Source of the DNA: Acidiferrobacterales bacterium | GTDB taxonomy: Bacteria; Pseudomonadota; Gammaproteobacteria; Acidiferrobacterales; SZUA-150 | Reading direction: 5' to 3' | NCBI GenBank assembly: GCA_947258385.1 | Contig: CAMYII010000084.1 | Location: forward strand, 1 to 40,031 | DNA length: 40,031 nt | Part shown: positions 11,624-21,654 of the stretch, piece by piece | How positions within the stretch are numbered: position 1 is the first letter of the stretch | Layout of the letters: every line of letters starts with the position of its first letter | Made by a program: the position numbers and the translations under genes | Notes under the pieces: model-generated | What the model saw: the letters and a program-made list of their open reading frames with translations, nothing else | Told to the model about the DNA's origin: nothing | The model's database searches: none

Positions 11624-12055
11624 CTAAAGCTGCTTCACCACGCCTTCGAGAAGCTTTGCGTGCGCCTTGGCGTCGATTTCCTTCTCCAGGATCCTGCCGG
11701 CCGCCGCGACTACGAGATCGGCGACACGGCCCCGCAGTTCCTCGCGGGCGCGAATGATCTCCTGGTCGATATCACCCCGCGCGCTGGCGAGGATGCGCTC
11801 GGCCTCGGCCTTGGCGTGCGCCTTGGCCTCGTCGCTGACCTCCTTCTCCTTGGCGTCGCGCAGCATGTCGGTCGAGCGTTTTTCCGCCAGCTGCAGTTCG
11901 CGCTTGCCCTTTTCCGCGGCCGCGAAACCGTCGGCGATGCGTTTCTGGCGCTCGGCCATGGCCTGCACCAGGGGCGGCCAGACATACTTCATGGTAAACA
12001 AGACCAGAAGCCCAAAGGTAATCATTTGGCCCAAGAGTGTCGCGTTGATGTTCAC
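11624..12055 (-). CDS. atpF: F1F0 ATP synthase b subunit, shortened tether
   Basis: This is the peripheral-stalk subunit, with one N-terminal membrane helix (about residues 7-27, including MKYVWPPL) and a long coiled coil. The start is GTG at 12055, with GGGGAG about 7 bases upstream. The protein has 143 residues, against 156 in E. coli. As far as can be aligned by eye, the first about 69 residues and the last 42 residues (from RAREEL) match E. coli without gaps, so the 13 missing residues fall in the tether/dimerisation coiled coil around residues 70-100. The frame is intact and the neighbours are normal, so a functional but shorter stalk is the likely reading. A sequencing or assembly deletion of 39 bases cannot be excluded. 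Confidence 0.94.
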   Translation of the reverse strand: MNINATLLGQMITFGLLVLFTMKYVWPPLVQAMAERQKRIADGFAAAEKGKRELQLAEKRSTDMLRDAKEKEVSDEAKAHAKAEAERILASARGDIDQEIIRAREELRGRVADLVVAAAGRILEKEIDAKAHAKLLEGVVKQL

Positions 12056-12111
12056 TGTGCGCTCCCCGCTGATTCCGGATTGGTCAAATCAAGGACTCTT
12101 AAGTCGTTTCC

Positions 12112-12420
<309 letters not shown>

Positions 12421-12439
12421 TTAAAGTAACTAATGGTCT

Positions 12440-13327
<888 letters not shown>

Positions 13328-13705
13328 CTAGCAACGACTCGCGGCCAACACGTAGCCAAATTGCGCGGCGGCAAACGCCGCCAATAGTGGTAACGGGCTC
13401 AGCTTCAGCACACCCATGCCCACGATAAATGCCACTACAATAAACACAAAACGCTGGGCTATCCCCGAATACAGCACCAGCCCACCGCGGGACGGATTGG
13501 CCCTGCCCAGCTCACTGGCCCGGCGAATGCGCAGCCCCAGCCACCCTGTGGCGGCCATGGTCATGGCTCCGCCGTAGACTGCTGAGAACCCCTGGAACCA
13601 ACCTTGCGCAATGAGAAATACGGTCGCCGCCACGAGTGTCAGCACTAACTGCGTCATCAATACCAGTCGAATCCCCTGATGCAGTCTTTGCGAAGCGCCA
13701 CTCAT
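13328..13705 (-). CDS. atpI: ATP synthase accessory protein AtpI
   Basis: This 125-residue membrane protein has four predicted hydrophobic segments (about residues 14-33, 38-56, 75-97 and 101-120) in the AtpI arrangement. It includes FSAVYGGAMTMAATGWLGLRIRRA. AtpI is thought to help c-ring assembly or magnesium/calcium uptake and is the usual first gene of gammaproteobacterial atp operons. Its position directly upstream of atpB and downstream of the promoter at 13819-13846 supports the call. Confidence 0.9.
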   Translation of the reverse strand: MSGASQRLHQGIRLVLMTQLVLTLVAATVFLIAQGWFQGFSAVYGGAMTMAATGWLGLRIRRASELGRANPSRGGLVLYSGIAQRFVFIVVAFIVGMGVLKLSPLPLLAAFAAAQFGYVLAASRC

Positions 13706-14101
13706 GCCATGGCCTTAGGCCGACACCTTTAGTATTTTCAATGTATCCCGGACGATCCGTGTGGGCGAGTGTAAAGTCAGCCATAGCGCACGGTCAACAT
13801 GAGGTCAGCTGACATGTTAGTATATAAGAGAATCATAATAAAGCAAGCACTGATATCTAAAACCGAGTGCTGCGCTAGGTAAAGACACGCTGCGCGGGCC
13901 ACTGCCGGCGCACACGTTCAAACGTTACAACCGACATCATAATGGGCGGACTGTACTGAAACACAAGCCACCCAGTAGGGAAGGGGAAGCAAAGGACGCA
14001 ACAGCAAGGGCGGACGGCACACGATGACCGTCGTCGCACGCCTTGCGCCAGGAGTGCGCATCGCCTTAACGCGGCCTTCGCGCAAACGGCGATGTAGCGG
14101 T
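13706..14101. other. intergenic region holding the atp operon promoter
   Basis: This stretch of about 400 bases separates the 3' end of the Sel1-repeat gene from atpI, both on the minus strand. It contains an AT-rich core at 13815-13860 with the promoter described separately. A perfect 10-bp palindrome, GTCAGCTGAC, lies at 13804-13813, where the transcript should begin. The rest (13870-14101) is GC-rich and I see no gene, terminator or repeat in it. Confidence 0.5.
13819..13846 (-). promoter_or_regulatory. sigma70-type promoter of the atp operon
   Basis: Read on the minus strand there is TTGCTT (-35, 13841-13846), a 16-base spacer and TATACT (-10, 13819-13824, five of six consensus bases). 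Transcription would begin near 13812, giving a leader of about 107 bases before atpI. It is the only good promoter in the gap upstream of the operon. The palindrome GTCAGCTGAC coincides with the predicted start. Confidence 0.55.
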
Positions 14102-14479
14102 TTATTGCGGCTTAGCGGGTGCTCGTTGCGGCTCGCCTTGCGGGGCCGGCGGCCGTGCGTCCGCCTTCACCAGTGTCGGCCCGAGCCGCTGGGCCTGTGC
14201 GATTTCCGCCGGCGTCATGTTGCGCTTGAGCTTGTCCCGAAGCCTGGCGGCGCGCTCGCTCCCCTGCTCCGCGGCCAGGATATACCACGCCAGCGCGGGC
14301 ACCTCATTTTCCGCCATGAAGAAGCCGTACTCGTACAAAATGCCCATTTCCAGTTGGGCCTCGGGATTGCCCTGTCGCGCCGCCTGCCTGATGTCCTCCG
14401 GGCCCTTCCATTCCGCGGCGGCCAGCGTGCCGGAGACCAGCGAGAGGATGATGCACAGCGTCGGCAGGATCCGCGTCAT
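14102..14479 (-). CDS. exported Sel1-repeat protein
   Basis: This 125-residue protein has a signal peptide (hydrophobic residues 5-21, probable cleavage at AAA near 22). A single Sel1-like TPR repeat follows (about residues 37-76, with GNPEAQLEMGILYEYGFF and ALAWYILAAEQG). The C-terminal tail is Pro/Ala-rich and probably disordered. Sel1 repeats mediate protein-protein contacts, and no specific partner can be named. It is encoded downstream of parB in the same orientation and may be a separate unit. Confidence 0.8.
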   Translation of the reverse strand: MTRILPTLCIILSLVSGTLAAAEWKGPEDIRQAARQGNPEAQLEMGILYEYGFFMAENEVPALAWYILAAEQGSERAARLRDKLKRNMTPAEIAQAQRLGPTLVKADARPPAPQGEPQRAPAKPQ

Positions 14480-14561
14480 GAACAGTTATCCTTTATTTTA
14501 CGAGCGCTTAGTCGGCTAACTTAATATATAGTCTCAACAATGAGGCAACACCAGTGCGTGG

Positions 14562-15437
14562 CTAGCGAATGTGCGCCAGGATGCCCTCGAGCTCATCGGC
14601 ACTGTGGTACTCGATGGTCAGCTTGCCGCGGCCGTCCTTGCTGTGCTGGATCCGAACCTTGGCCCCCAGCTTCCCGGACAGATCGTCCTGCAGAACACGG
14701 ATGTCCGCATCGACGGCCGGTGGCCGGGTCTTGTGTTTCGCCGGCGCCTCCAGCAACCGCCGCACCATACGCTCGGTTTCCCTCACGGACAGGTCCTTGT
14801 CAACAACATGGCGCGCGGCTTTGCTTTGTGCCTGGCCCGAAAGCGCAAGCAGCGCCCGCGCATGCCCCATATCTATCTGCCCCTGCTCCACCAATTCCCG
14901 CACATCCGCGTTCAACGACAGCAGGCGCAGCAGGTTAGAGACCGCGGCGCGGGACCGGCCCACACTGTCCGCGGTCTGTTGGTGGGTCATGCCAAATTCA
15001 TCGATCAGTCGCTGCAGTGCCATGGCCTCTTCAACGGGATTGAGATTCTCCCGTTGGATGTTCTCGATCAGGGCGATGGCGATCGCGGCCTCGTCCGGGA
15101 TCTCGCGCACCACCGCCGGGATAGTCTCCAGCCCCGCCATTTGCGCCGCGCGCCAGCGCCGTTCGCCGGCGACAATCTCGTACTCTCCCGCGGGAAGCTC
15201 GCGCACGACGATAGGCTGAACCACGCCCTGCGACTTGATCGAACTTGCCAGTTCCTCCAATGCGTCCTGGCGCATATGGGTGCGGGGCTGATACTTGCCG
15301 CGCTTCAGAATCTCAACCGGCAATTGACGCAACTCTTCCTTACCTTGCGCCGCGGAGGACTCCAAACTGCCACCCAACAGGGCGTCCAGCCCACGGCCCA
15401 ATCGCGGTTTTTTCATGCTCATGCGTGTCTGCCCCAT
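14562..15437 (-). CDS. parB: chromosome-partitioning protein ParB
   Basis: ParB is the CTP-dependent clamp that loads at parS sites and spreads to organise the origin region. The 291 residues show the LGRGLDALLGG N-terminal ParA-contact region, and the catalytic box with GERRWRAAQMAGLETIPAVV. The helix-turn-helix follows (about residues 145-170, MTHQQTADSVGRSRAAVSNLLRLL), then the C-terminal dimerisation domain. The first ATG directly follows the parA stop (TAA-ATG); in-frame ATGs at 15422 and 15416 are alternative starts that would give the more usual MKKPRLGRGL N-terminus. It forms an operon with parA and rsmG. Confidence 0.97.
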   Translation of the reverse strand: MGQTRMSMKKPRLGRGLDALLGGSLESSAAQGKEELRQLPVEILKRGKYQPRTHMRQDALEELASSIKSQGVVQPIVVRELPAGEYEIVAGERRWRAAQMAGLETIPAVVREIPDEAAIAIALIENIQRENLNPVEEAMALQRLIDEFGMTHQQTADSVGRSRAAVSNLLRLLSLNADVRELVEQGQIDMGHARALLALSGQAQSKAARHVVDKDLSVRETERMVRRLLEAPAKHKTRPPAVDADIRVLQDDLSGKLGAKVRIQHSKDGRGKLTIEYHSADELEGILAHIR

Positions 15438-16205
15438 TTAGGCGGCCTGTTCGCGCCGCAGGATTTCTCCTGCCAGCGCCAGATAGGCCTGCGCACCTTT
15501 GGACGCCATATCATAGGTAATGACCGGCTTGCCGAAACTCGGCGCCTCGGCCAGGCGCACATTGCGCGGGATAATGGTGCGGTAGAGCTTATCGCCGAAG
15601 TGCGCCCGCAGCTGCGCCGAGACCTCGTTGGATAAATTGTTGCGGGGATCAAACATGGTACGCAGCAGCCCGGCGATCTGCAGCCGCGGGTTCAGCCCCT
15701 GCCGCACCTTGCTGATGGTGTTGAGCAGCGCCGTCAGACCTTCCAGGGCAAAATACTCGCACTGCATGGGAATCATGACCGCGTCCGCGGCGACCAAGGC
15801 ATTCAGGGTCAACAGATTCAATGCCGGCGGACAATCGATCAGAATATACTCGTAGTCGTCGGCAATCAGCTCGAGCGCCTTGTGCAGGCGGCGCTCACGG
15901 CGGTCAAGGTTGATCAACTCGACTTCCGCGCCGGACAGGTTCCCGTTGGCCGGCACCAGGTCATAGCCGCCTTCCACCGTGAGCAAGGCGTTGTCAATGG
16001 TGGCAATGCCGATCAGCACCTCATAGGTGGTGGTATTGATCTCATCCTTGTTGGCGCCGCTGCCCATGGTGGCGTTGCCCTGCGGGTCGATATCCACCAG
16101 CAGGACCTTGCGCCGGGTTCTGACCAGTGACGCCGCCAGGTTGATACCGGTGGTGGTCTTACCGACCCCACCTTTCTGATTGGCGATCGCTATGATTTTG
16201 CCCAT
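15438..16205 (-). CDS. parA: chromosome-partitioning ATPase ParA (Soj type)
   Basis: This 255-residue deviant-Walker ATPase starts [19 protein letters not shown], with KGGVGKT as the deviant Walker A motif. [13 protein letters not shown] and [10 protein letters not shown] supply the A' and B motifs. It lacks an N-terminal DNA-binding domain, as expected for chromosomal ParA. The stop codon abuts parB. It sits between rsmG and parB in the canonical rsmG-parA-parB order. Confidence 0.98.
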   Translation of the reverse strand: MGKIIAIANQKGGVGKTTTGINLAASLVRTRRKVLLVDIDPQGNATMGSGANKDEINTTTYEVLIGIATIDNALLTVEGGYDLVPANGNLSGAEVELINLDRRERRLHKALELIADDYEYILIDCPPALNLLTLNALVAADAVMIPMQCEYFALEGLTALLNTISKVRQGLNPRLQIAGLLRTMFDPRNNLSNEVSAQLRAHFGDKLYRTIIPRNVRLAEAPSFGKPVITYDMASKGAQAYLALAGEILRREQAA

Positions 16206-16228
16206 CGGGCAGTCCCCTCTGTCGAAAA

Positions 16229-16867
16229 TTATTGTACCGAACGTGGCGTTATCACCACGACGTGCCGCGCTGCCTCCAATCCCGGCACCAGCAGTGCCTG
16301 CACGGTGCTTACTTTATACTCACCGGGGATGGCGGCAAGCTCCGCGTCGGGATAGACGCCCTTCATCGCCACGATGCTGCCCCCCGCTGCGCACAGGTGG
16401 CCGGCGGCGACTAGCATATCAGCAATCGTGGCAAAGGCGCGAGACACCAGGGTATCGAATTTCTCCGCCGGGTGAAATTGTTCCACGCGTTTGTGAACAA
16501 CTGTCACGTTATTCAAGGCCAATTCCGCCACCGCGTGCACAAGAAAGCGGGTCTTTTTGGCGTTGCTGTCCAACAGGACAAAACGCCATGCCGGCAGGGC
16601 AACGGCCAGGGGAATCCCCGGAAACCCCGCCCCGCTACCGATATCGAGCACCTGCGGACCCTTGATATAAGGCAGGACCGCGAGACTGTCCAGCAGATGC
16701 CGCGGGATCATCTGTGCAATGTCGCGCACCGCCGTGAGATTATAGGCACGGTTCCATTTCTCGAGCACAGCCAGGTAACGCAGCAGGCGCTGCTGATCGC
16801 CGCGGTCAAGCCGCAAATCGAGCCGTTGCAGACCCTCCGCCAGGGATTGCCGCAAGGCGGCGGGCAC
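16229..16867 (-). CDS. rsmG: 16S rRNA (guanine-527-N7)-methyltransferase
   Basis: RsmG (GidB) methylates G527 of 16S rRNA using S-adenosylmethionine. The 212 residues include [26 protein letters not shown] and the SAM-binding loop [17 protein letters not shown], followed by [12 protein letters not shown]. It is normally next to mnmG; here three small genes lie between. It is 23 bases upstream of parA. Confidence 0.97.
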   Translation of the reverse strand: MPAALRQSLAEGLQRLDLRLDRGDQQRLLRYLAVLEKWNRAYNLTAVRDIAQMIPRHLLDSLAVLPYIKGPQVLDIGSGAGFPGIPLAVALPAWRFVLLDSNAKKTRFLVHAVAELALNNVTVVHKRVEQFHPAEKFDTLVSRAFATIADMLVAAGHLCAAGGSIVAMKGVYPDAELAAIPGEYKVSTVQALLVPGLEAARHVVVITPRSVQ

Positions 16868-17317
16868 TTAAGGCTGTGTCGCCTTATCGGTCAATGTGTC
16901 CAGGGCCTTGGTCATTTTTCCGATCACCTCGGCGCGGTTACGGATTCTGTGGCGATCGGCGATATATTGCGGGTCATTGTAGGTCAACCAGACATTGCCC
17001 TTACCGTCCTCCCAGGCCAAGGCCTTCATCGGCAGGTCGATGCCGGCGCTCTGGCGGCTGGTAAACAGATGGCTGCCGAGCTTGGGATTACCGAAAATCA
17101 GCAATGCCGTCGGCCTGAGCGGGATGCCGACTTTTTCAGCGCCCCCAGCGTGGTCCACGCGCGCGAACACGGTAAGGCCCTTGTCTCTGAGCAGGGCTTC
17201 CAGTCGGTCCAGGGTCTGGCTGGCGTTGTAGTGGCTTTTCTTGGTGATCAACCCGTCTCCGGCATGGGCCGCCGGGACAAGGCATAAGAGCAGAGTGGCA
17301 ATGACAATACGATGCAT
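16868..17317 (-). CDS. exported DUF302-domain protein
   Basis: This 149-residue protein starts at ATG 17317, chosen for the strong GGAGG ribosome-binding site 9 bases upstream and because it puts a signal peptide (MHRIVIATLLLCLVPAAHA) at the N-terminus; the frame is open to 17359. The mature part matches the DUF302 fold: SASQTLDRLEALL-like opening, KGLTVFARVDHAGGAEKVG, LRPTALLIFGNPKLGS, then LPMKALAWEDGKGNVWLTYNDP. DUF302 proteins are small, often periplasmic, and of unknown activity. It ends at the base before rsmG begins, so it is probably co-transcribed with rsmG, parA and parB. Confidence 0.85.
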   Translation of the reverse strand: MHRIVIATLLLCLVPAAHAGDGLITKKSHYNASQTLDRLEALLRDKGLTVFARVDHAGGAEKVGIPLRPTALLIFGNPKLGSHLFTSRQSAGIDLPMKALAWEDGKGNVWLTYNDPQYIADRHRIRNRAEVIGKMTKALDTLTDKATQP

Positions 17318-17577
17318 GGCTAAGGGCCTCCTATCTGAGGGGGATTTGTTGTTGTTCAAGCCCGCTGATTCTAAACCACCGGCGGACCAGGCCGAAATAG
17401 GTCAAGGTCCGGGCGGCACCACAGTTTGTCACAAAAATTGCCCCCTTCGTCTATTAGTGCTGTCGCCTGTCTGAAATTGCGCTAGTATGCGGCGCTGTGG
17501 GGGACCTGCCCTGCACATTTATTACAACAACGTCCGCAGAGGACATGCGAAGCGAAGACATATCGAGGAGAACAATC

Positions 17578-18087
17578 ATGAAACACCATATTGCAGCTGC
17601 AGCCACGATGCTGGCCATGGTGGTGCCTGCCTTTGCCGAAGAAGGCGAGCAGGCCACCGGCAAACAAATGGAATCTGCGACTGAGCAGCAAACTGCCCCG
17701 ACCGCGGCCCCGGCGGGTACCGTCGCCCGCTCGGCCTTCACCAGCGGGATTGAAGACCGTGAACCGATCGACGAGGTGGGCAACCTGGAGAACACGCAGA
17801 ACAGAATTTACTACTTCACCGAGATCCGCGACATGTCCGGCCAGACCGTGACCCACCGCTGGGAACACAACGGCCAGGTAATGGCCGAGGTGCCTTTCGA
17901 GATCGGTGGCGACCGCTGGCGCGTTTATTCCAGCAAGAGCCTGGAGGCGTCCTGGACCGGCGAATGGAAGGCCTCTGTGGTTGACGGCTCAGGTGCGACC
18001 CTGAGCGCCAACACCTTTAGCTACACGGAAGCCGAGGCGGCGCCAGCAGCACCGGCCGCGACCCCACAGACGGAAACCCAACAATAA
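17578..18087 (+). CDS. exported DUF2914-domain protein
   Basis: This 169-residue protein starts at ATG 17578 with GAGGAG 7 bases upstream; the open frame extends to 17497 but lacks a start signal there. A signal peptide (residues 1-20, ending FAEE) is followed by a low-complexity Gln/Thr/Ala/Pro linker. A DUF2914 domain follows (about residues 50-145, with SGIEDREPIDEV, IYYFTEIRDMSGQTVTHRWEH, RWRVYSSKSL and WTGEWKASVVD). The tail is Ala/Pro/Thr-rich. DUF2914 is a beta-rich module of unknown function. It is divergent from the DUF302 gene and followed by the terminator at 18119-18146. Confidence 0.85.
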   Translation: MKHHIAAAATMLAMVVPAFAEEGEQATGKQMESATEQQTAPTAAPAGTVARSAFTSGIEDREPIDEVGNLENTQNRIYYFTEIRDMSGQTVTHRWEHNGQVMAEVPFEIGGDRWRVYSSKSLEASWTGEWKASVVDGSGATLSANTFSYTEAEAAPAAPAATPQTETQQ

Positions 18088-18118
18088 ATAAAGCCATCTC
18101 GTAACAAGGCGTACCTGC

Positions 18119-18146
18119 AAAAAGCCAGCCTATCGGTTGGCTTTTT
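18119..18146. terminator. bidirectional rho-independent terminator
   Basis: A 12-bp stem (AAAAAGCCAGCC / GGTTGGCTTTTT, one G-T wobble) with the loop TATC lies 32 bases after the DUF2914 stop. It ends in a T run on the plus strand, and its A run gives the same on the minus strand. It therefore also suits the convergent membrane-protein gene that stops at 18211. Confidence 0.85.
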
Positions 18147-18210
18147 GTTTTGCCGCACAGCCGCTCAACACGGGCGCCCCGCGCCGCTGCATTCACTCAG
18201 GGGCACAACG

Positions 18211-18849
18211 TCACCCCGCGCCGCTGAACCACAGCAGGACGCCACACACATACAGCGCCACCGCGGTGATGATTCCACCCCAGAGCCGTGGATGCGCACG
18301 GATGGCTTGGTCGAGCCCCTGGTAAGGGGTGTCGATGGGCCTCATAGCCCGTCGTGTGGACAACCAGCGGTTGGCCACCTCCGAGAGCTTTCGTGCGAGC
18401 CCAACGTCAAAGACCATCAGCGTGCCGACAATCAGGGCCAGCACCGTCGCCAACATCATAAAGATGACGAAGCTGACCCACAGGGTCTCCCACAGGTTGC
18501 TCGGAAGCTGGGCACCCTGGAACAACCGGGCGAGCGCCCTGCCGCCTTCACTGGCTTGCACCTGCGCCACCAGCAAACCGCCTCTGATCAGAATAAACGC
18601 GGAGGCGGCAAGGATGATGGCACCGAGGAGACGTGCGTAGCGAAAGAAAACCGCATCGGTATCGCGCATGATGTCCAACGGCTTGGTGAGTCTGCGCATG
18701 TTGATGCGACTGTCGGCACGCTGCAGCCAGGCTGTTACCCGGTCCGGAATGGCCAACAGCAGGACACCGATAAAGGCGGCAACCACATTGGCGGCGAGCA
18801 GCACCAGTATGATGGTGTAGATGATATCTCCGGTTATTTCCCTCAACAT
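18211..18849 (-). CDS. four-helix membrane protein, function unknown
   Basis: This 212-residue protein has four strongly hydrophobic segments, at about residues 8-33, 73-95, 120-147 and 188-208. A basic cytoplasmic-type loop follows helix 1 (RVTAWLQRADSRINMRRLTKP) and another follows helix 3 (RKLSEVANRWLSTRRAMRP). I do not recognise a family. It lies downstream of mnmG in the same orientation and converges on the DUF2914 gene across the shared terminator. An inner-membrane location is inferred from the segments. Confidence 0.75.
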   Translation of the reverse strand: MLREITGDIIYTIILVLLAANVVAAFIGVLLLAIPDRVTAWLQRADSRINMRRLTKPLDIMRDTDAVFFRYARLLGAIILAASAFILIRGGLLVAQVQASEGGRALARLFQGAQLPSNLWETLWVSFVIFMMLATVLALIVGTLMVFDVGLARKLSEVANRWLSTRRAMRPIDTPYQGLDQAIRAHPRLWGGIITAVALYVCGVLLWFSGAG

Positions 18850-18980
18850 GGTCTTGGTCTCCTGATTGCGGCATGTTCTTCGTTGTTATGGCGACACCGG
18901 TCCGCGTCACCGCGGGCGAGCTGACGACCTAAGGCAAGTGTAGCCGAAACAAAGCGGGCGCGAGCGACGCCGGTCCGCGC

Positions 18981-20855
18981 TCAGGCGCGTCTGCGTTTGA
19001 GATGAATCATCAACAGGGAGATGGCCGCCGGGGTCACGCCGGAGATGCGCGCCGCCTGCCCGAGCGTTGCCGGCCTGTGGCTCAGGAGCTTCTGCCGCAC
19101 CTCGGTCGACAGACCGCGGACATTGTCGTAGTCAAAATCAGACGGCAGGACGGTCTCTTCGTGGCGCCGCTGGCGCTCGATCTCCAGCCGCTGGCGCTCG
19201 ATGTAACCCGCATACTTGGCCTGGACCTCCACCTGCTCGGCGACCTTGGGTTCCATCGCCGTGGCCTCCACGCCCGCCAGCCGCACGAGCGAACCGTAAT
19301 CCACCCCAGGCCTGCGCAGCAGCTCCAGCAGAGTCTGCTCGCGAACCAAAGGTTGCCCGAGCACGCGTTCGGCCTCGGCGTCGGCCACCGCCTGCGGCTG
19401 CAGCCAGGTTTTCTCGAGACGGGTCTGTTCGCGCTCGATCGCCTCGCGTTTCTCGCAATACTGGCGCCACTGTACCTCCTCGACCAGACCCAGGCGGCGG
19501 CCGGTCTCGGTCAGGCGCAGATCCGCGTTGTCTTCGCGCAGCAGCAGGCGGTACTCCGCGCGCGAGGTGAACATGCGATAGGGCTCGGTGGTGCCACGTG
19601 TGATCAGGTCATCCACCAGCACGCCGAGATAGGCCTGGTCACGCCGCGGCCACCAGGCATCCTTCTGTTGGACCTGCAGCGCCGCGTTGATGCCGGCGAG
19701 CAGCCCCTGGGCGGCGGCTTCCTCGTAGCCGGTGGTGCCGTTGATCTGACCGGCAAAAAACAGTCCCGGCATGGCCTGGGTTTCCAGCGTCGGCTTGAGG
19801 TCCCTGGGATCGAAGAAATCGTATTCAATCGCGTAACCGGGCCGGGTGATCCTGGCCTGCTCAAAGCCCTCGATGGAGCGCACCAGCTCCCACTGCACGT
19901 CGAACGGGAGGCTGGTGGAGATGCCGTTCGGATAGACCTCGGTGGTGTGCAGCCCTTCCGGTTCGACAAAAATCTGGTGCGCGTCCTTGTCCGCAAAGCG
20001 CACGACCTTGTCCTCAATCGAGGGACAATACCTCGGCCCCGCCCCATCGATGAGGCCGGTATACATGGGCGAACGCTCGAACCCCCCGCGTATAATCTCA
20101 TGGGTGTGGGCGTTGGTACGGGTGATATGGCATACGATCTGCCGCGGGTGCTGCGCCGCCGATCCGGTAAAGGAGAACACGGGCACCGGTTCATCGCCGG
20201 GCTGCGGTGCCAGCTTGCGGTAATCGATCGACTTGCCGTCAATGCGCGGCGGCGTGCCGGTCTTGAGCCGGGCGACGCGAAATGGCAGCTCCCGCAAGCG
20301 GGCGGCGAGCGCATTGGCCGGCGGGTCACCGGCCCGGCCGCCCTCATAGTTGGACAGGCCGATATGGATACGGCCGCCGAGAAAGGTGCCGGCCGTGAGT
20401 ACCACCACCGGGGCGGCAAAGCGCAGGCCCATCTGCGTCACCACCCCGGCGACCCGCCCCTGCTGCACGATGAGATCCTCAACGGCCTGCTGGAACAGGG
20501 TGAGGCCCGGCTGATGCTCGACGAACTGGCGCACCGCCTGCTTATACAACGCGCGGTCGGCCTGGGCACGGGTGGCGCGCACCGCGGGGCCCTTGCGCGA
20601 GTTCAGGGTGCGGAAATGGATACCGGCATCATCGGTGGCGCGCGCCATCATCCCCCCGAGGGCATCGACTTCCTTTACCAGATGCCCCTTGCCGATCCCC
20701 CCGATCGCGGGGTTACACGACATCTGGCCCAGGGTTTCGATGTTGTGCGTCAGCAGCAGCGTGCGCCCGCCCATACGCGCCGCCGCCAATGCGGCCTCGG
20801 TACCGGCATGGCCGCCGCCTACCACGATGACGTCAAAGCTGTCTTGATAATTCAT
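18981..20855 (-). CDS. mnmG: tRNA uridine-5-carboxymethylaminomethyl modification enzyme MnmG (GidA)
   Basis: MnmG with MnmE installs the cmnm5 group on U34 of several tRNAs using FAD, NADH, glycine and methylene-THF. The start at 20855 gives [29 protein letters not shown] with the FAD-binding glycine loop at residues 13-18 and the usual 624-residue length; the frame is open to 20930 without family sequence. [22 protein letters not shown], the [11 protein letters not shown] region and the C-terminal helical MnmE-contact domain ([18 protein letters not shown]) are present. mnmE is not upstream here; an unrelated helical protein gene takes that place. Confidence 0.97.
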   Translation of the reverse strand: MNYQDSFDVIVVGGGHAGTEAALAAARMGGRTLLLTHNIETLGQMSCNPAIGGIGKGHLVKEVDALGGMMARATDDAGIHFRTLNSRKGPAVRATRAQADRALYKQAVRQFVEHQPGLTLFQQAVEDLIVQQGRVAGVVTQMGLRFAAPVVVLTAGTFLGGRIHIGLSNYEGGRAGDPPANALAARLRELPFRVARLKTGTPPRIDGKSIDYRKLAPQPGDEPVPVFSFTGSAAQHPRQIVCHITRTNAHTHEIIRGGFERSPMYTGLIDGAGPRYCPSIEDKVVRFADKDAHQIFVEPEGLHTTEVYPNGISTSLPFDVQWELVRSIEGFEQARITRPGYAIEYDFFDPRDLKPTLETQAMPGLFFAGQINGTTGYEEAAAQGLLAGINAALQVQQKDAWWPRRDQAYLGVLVDDLITRGTTEPYRMFTSRAEYRLLLREDNADLRLTETGRRLGLVEEVQWRQYCEKREAIEREQTRLEKTWLQPQAVADAEAERVLGQPLVREQTLLELLRRPGVDYGSLVRLAGVEATAMEPKVAEQVEVQAKYAGYIERQRLEIERQRRHEETVLPSDFDYDNVRGLSTEVRQKLLSHRPATLGQAARISGVTPAAISLLMIHLKRRRA

Positions 20856-20961
20856 TCTTGCCTGCTTGCCTGTCAGGGTCCTGCGTAAACGCCCTATTGT
20901 ATTGGCCGACGCGGCGCCCGCCAACACCAACGCCAGCGCGATTTAAGGGCCCTGCGCCGGG

Positions 20962-21654
20962 CTATTGCAGCGTTGGATGCCCGGTCACCGTGCGCGCATG
21001 GTCCTCGATCACCTGCAAACGCGCCCAGGCGGCCGGCACATCGATGCCCTGCTGCTTGAGCCCGGTCAGCAACTCCCGGCCGCGATGACGCAGGATTTCC
21101 GCCTGCGGGCCGTCAAACAGCGTCATCGCCGCGTGCAACGATTCGTCCGCTTCGCTCAATAAGGTGGCGAGGAGCTCATGCTCGCCGACCGGAGAATCGG
21201 CGCGCAAGAGATGGGCGACAATAGGATACTCGAGCAGCTGCAAGTGGATCTTGTGCGCGGCCTGCTCCTGCTCGATCTCCGCCAGCGCCACGGCGTCACT
21301 CGCCGTCGCCCGGCGCAGCGCCGTCATCAGCGCATCGTGGAGCTGGAGCAGACCCTGTTTCTCACTGGTGAAATCCCCGCCGAAGCCCATGCACAGCAAA
21401 TACAGTTTATCGATGCGTTCTTTGAGCTGCAGTATCACGTCATTCTCGACATTGGCATCGAGCTTGACCGCCTGCCGCAACAGGGCATGAAATTCCTGCC
21501 GGAACCGCGCTTGTTCGGCCTCATCCTGTTGCCGCGCCTCATTGACCTGTCTCTGGGTGATGGCGCGATCCGCCTCCGGAAACAAAGGGTTATTGTGCTT
21601 CCTTTGCAGATGGCGTTCCCGGCATCCGGGGTCTGTAGAAAACGAGATTCGCAA
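20962..21654 (-). CDS. conserved-looking helical protein, function unknown
   Basis: This is an almost all-helical, charged protein of about 230 residues, with HNNPLFPEADRAITQRQVNEARQQDEAEQARF near the start and heptad-like stretches (AVALAEIEQEQAAHKIHLQLLEYPIVAHLL). No ATG fits: the frame opens with TTG codons at 21696 and 21654. The second is preferred because AAGGA lies about 6 bases before it. It has no signal peptide and no membrane segment, so it is probably cytoplasmic. I do not recognise the family. It lies upstream of mnmG, where mnmE often occurs, and in the same orientation. Confidence 0.65.
   Translation of the reverse strand: MRISFSTDPGCRERHLQRKHNNPLFPEADRAITQRQVNEARQQDEAEQARFRQEFHALLRQAVKLDANVENDVILQLKERIDKLYLLCMGFGGDFTSEKQGLLQLHDALMTALRRATASDAVALAEIEQEQAAHKIHLQLLEYPIVAHLLRADSPVGEHELLATLLSEADESLHAAMTLFDGPQAEILRHRGRELLTGLKQQGIDVPAAWARLQVIEDHARTVTGHPTLQ

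Noticed and set aside
16478-16500. parS-like sequence TTGTTCCACG...GTGAACAA inside rsmG, near parAB
   Set aside because: The left half matches a parS half-site, but the spacing to the right half is several bases too long and the arms are imperfect, so it does not fit the 16-bp parS consensus. It is also inside coding sequence.
18850-20961. Chromosomal origin near mnmG
   Set aside because: Despite the origin-proximal gene order, no cluster of DnaA boxes (TTATCCACA-like) or AT-rich unwinding region is visible in this window.
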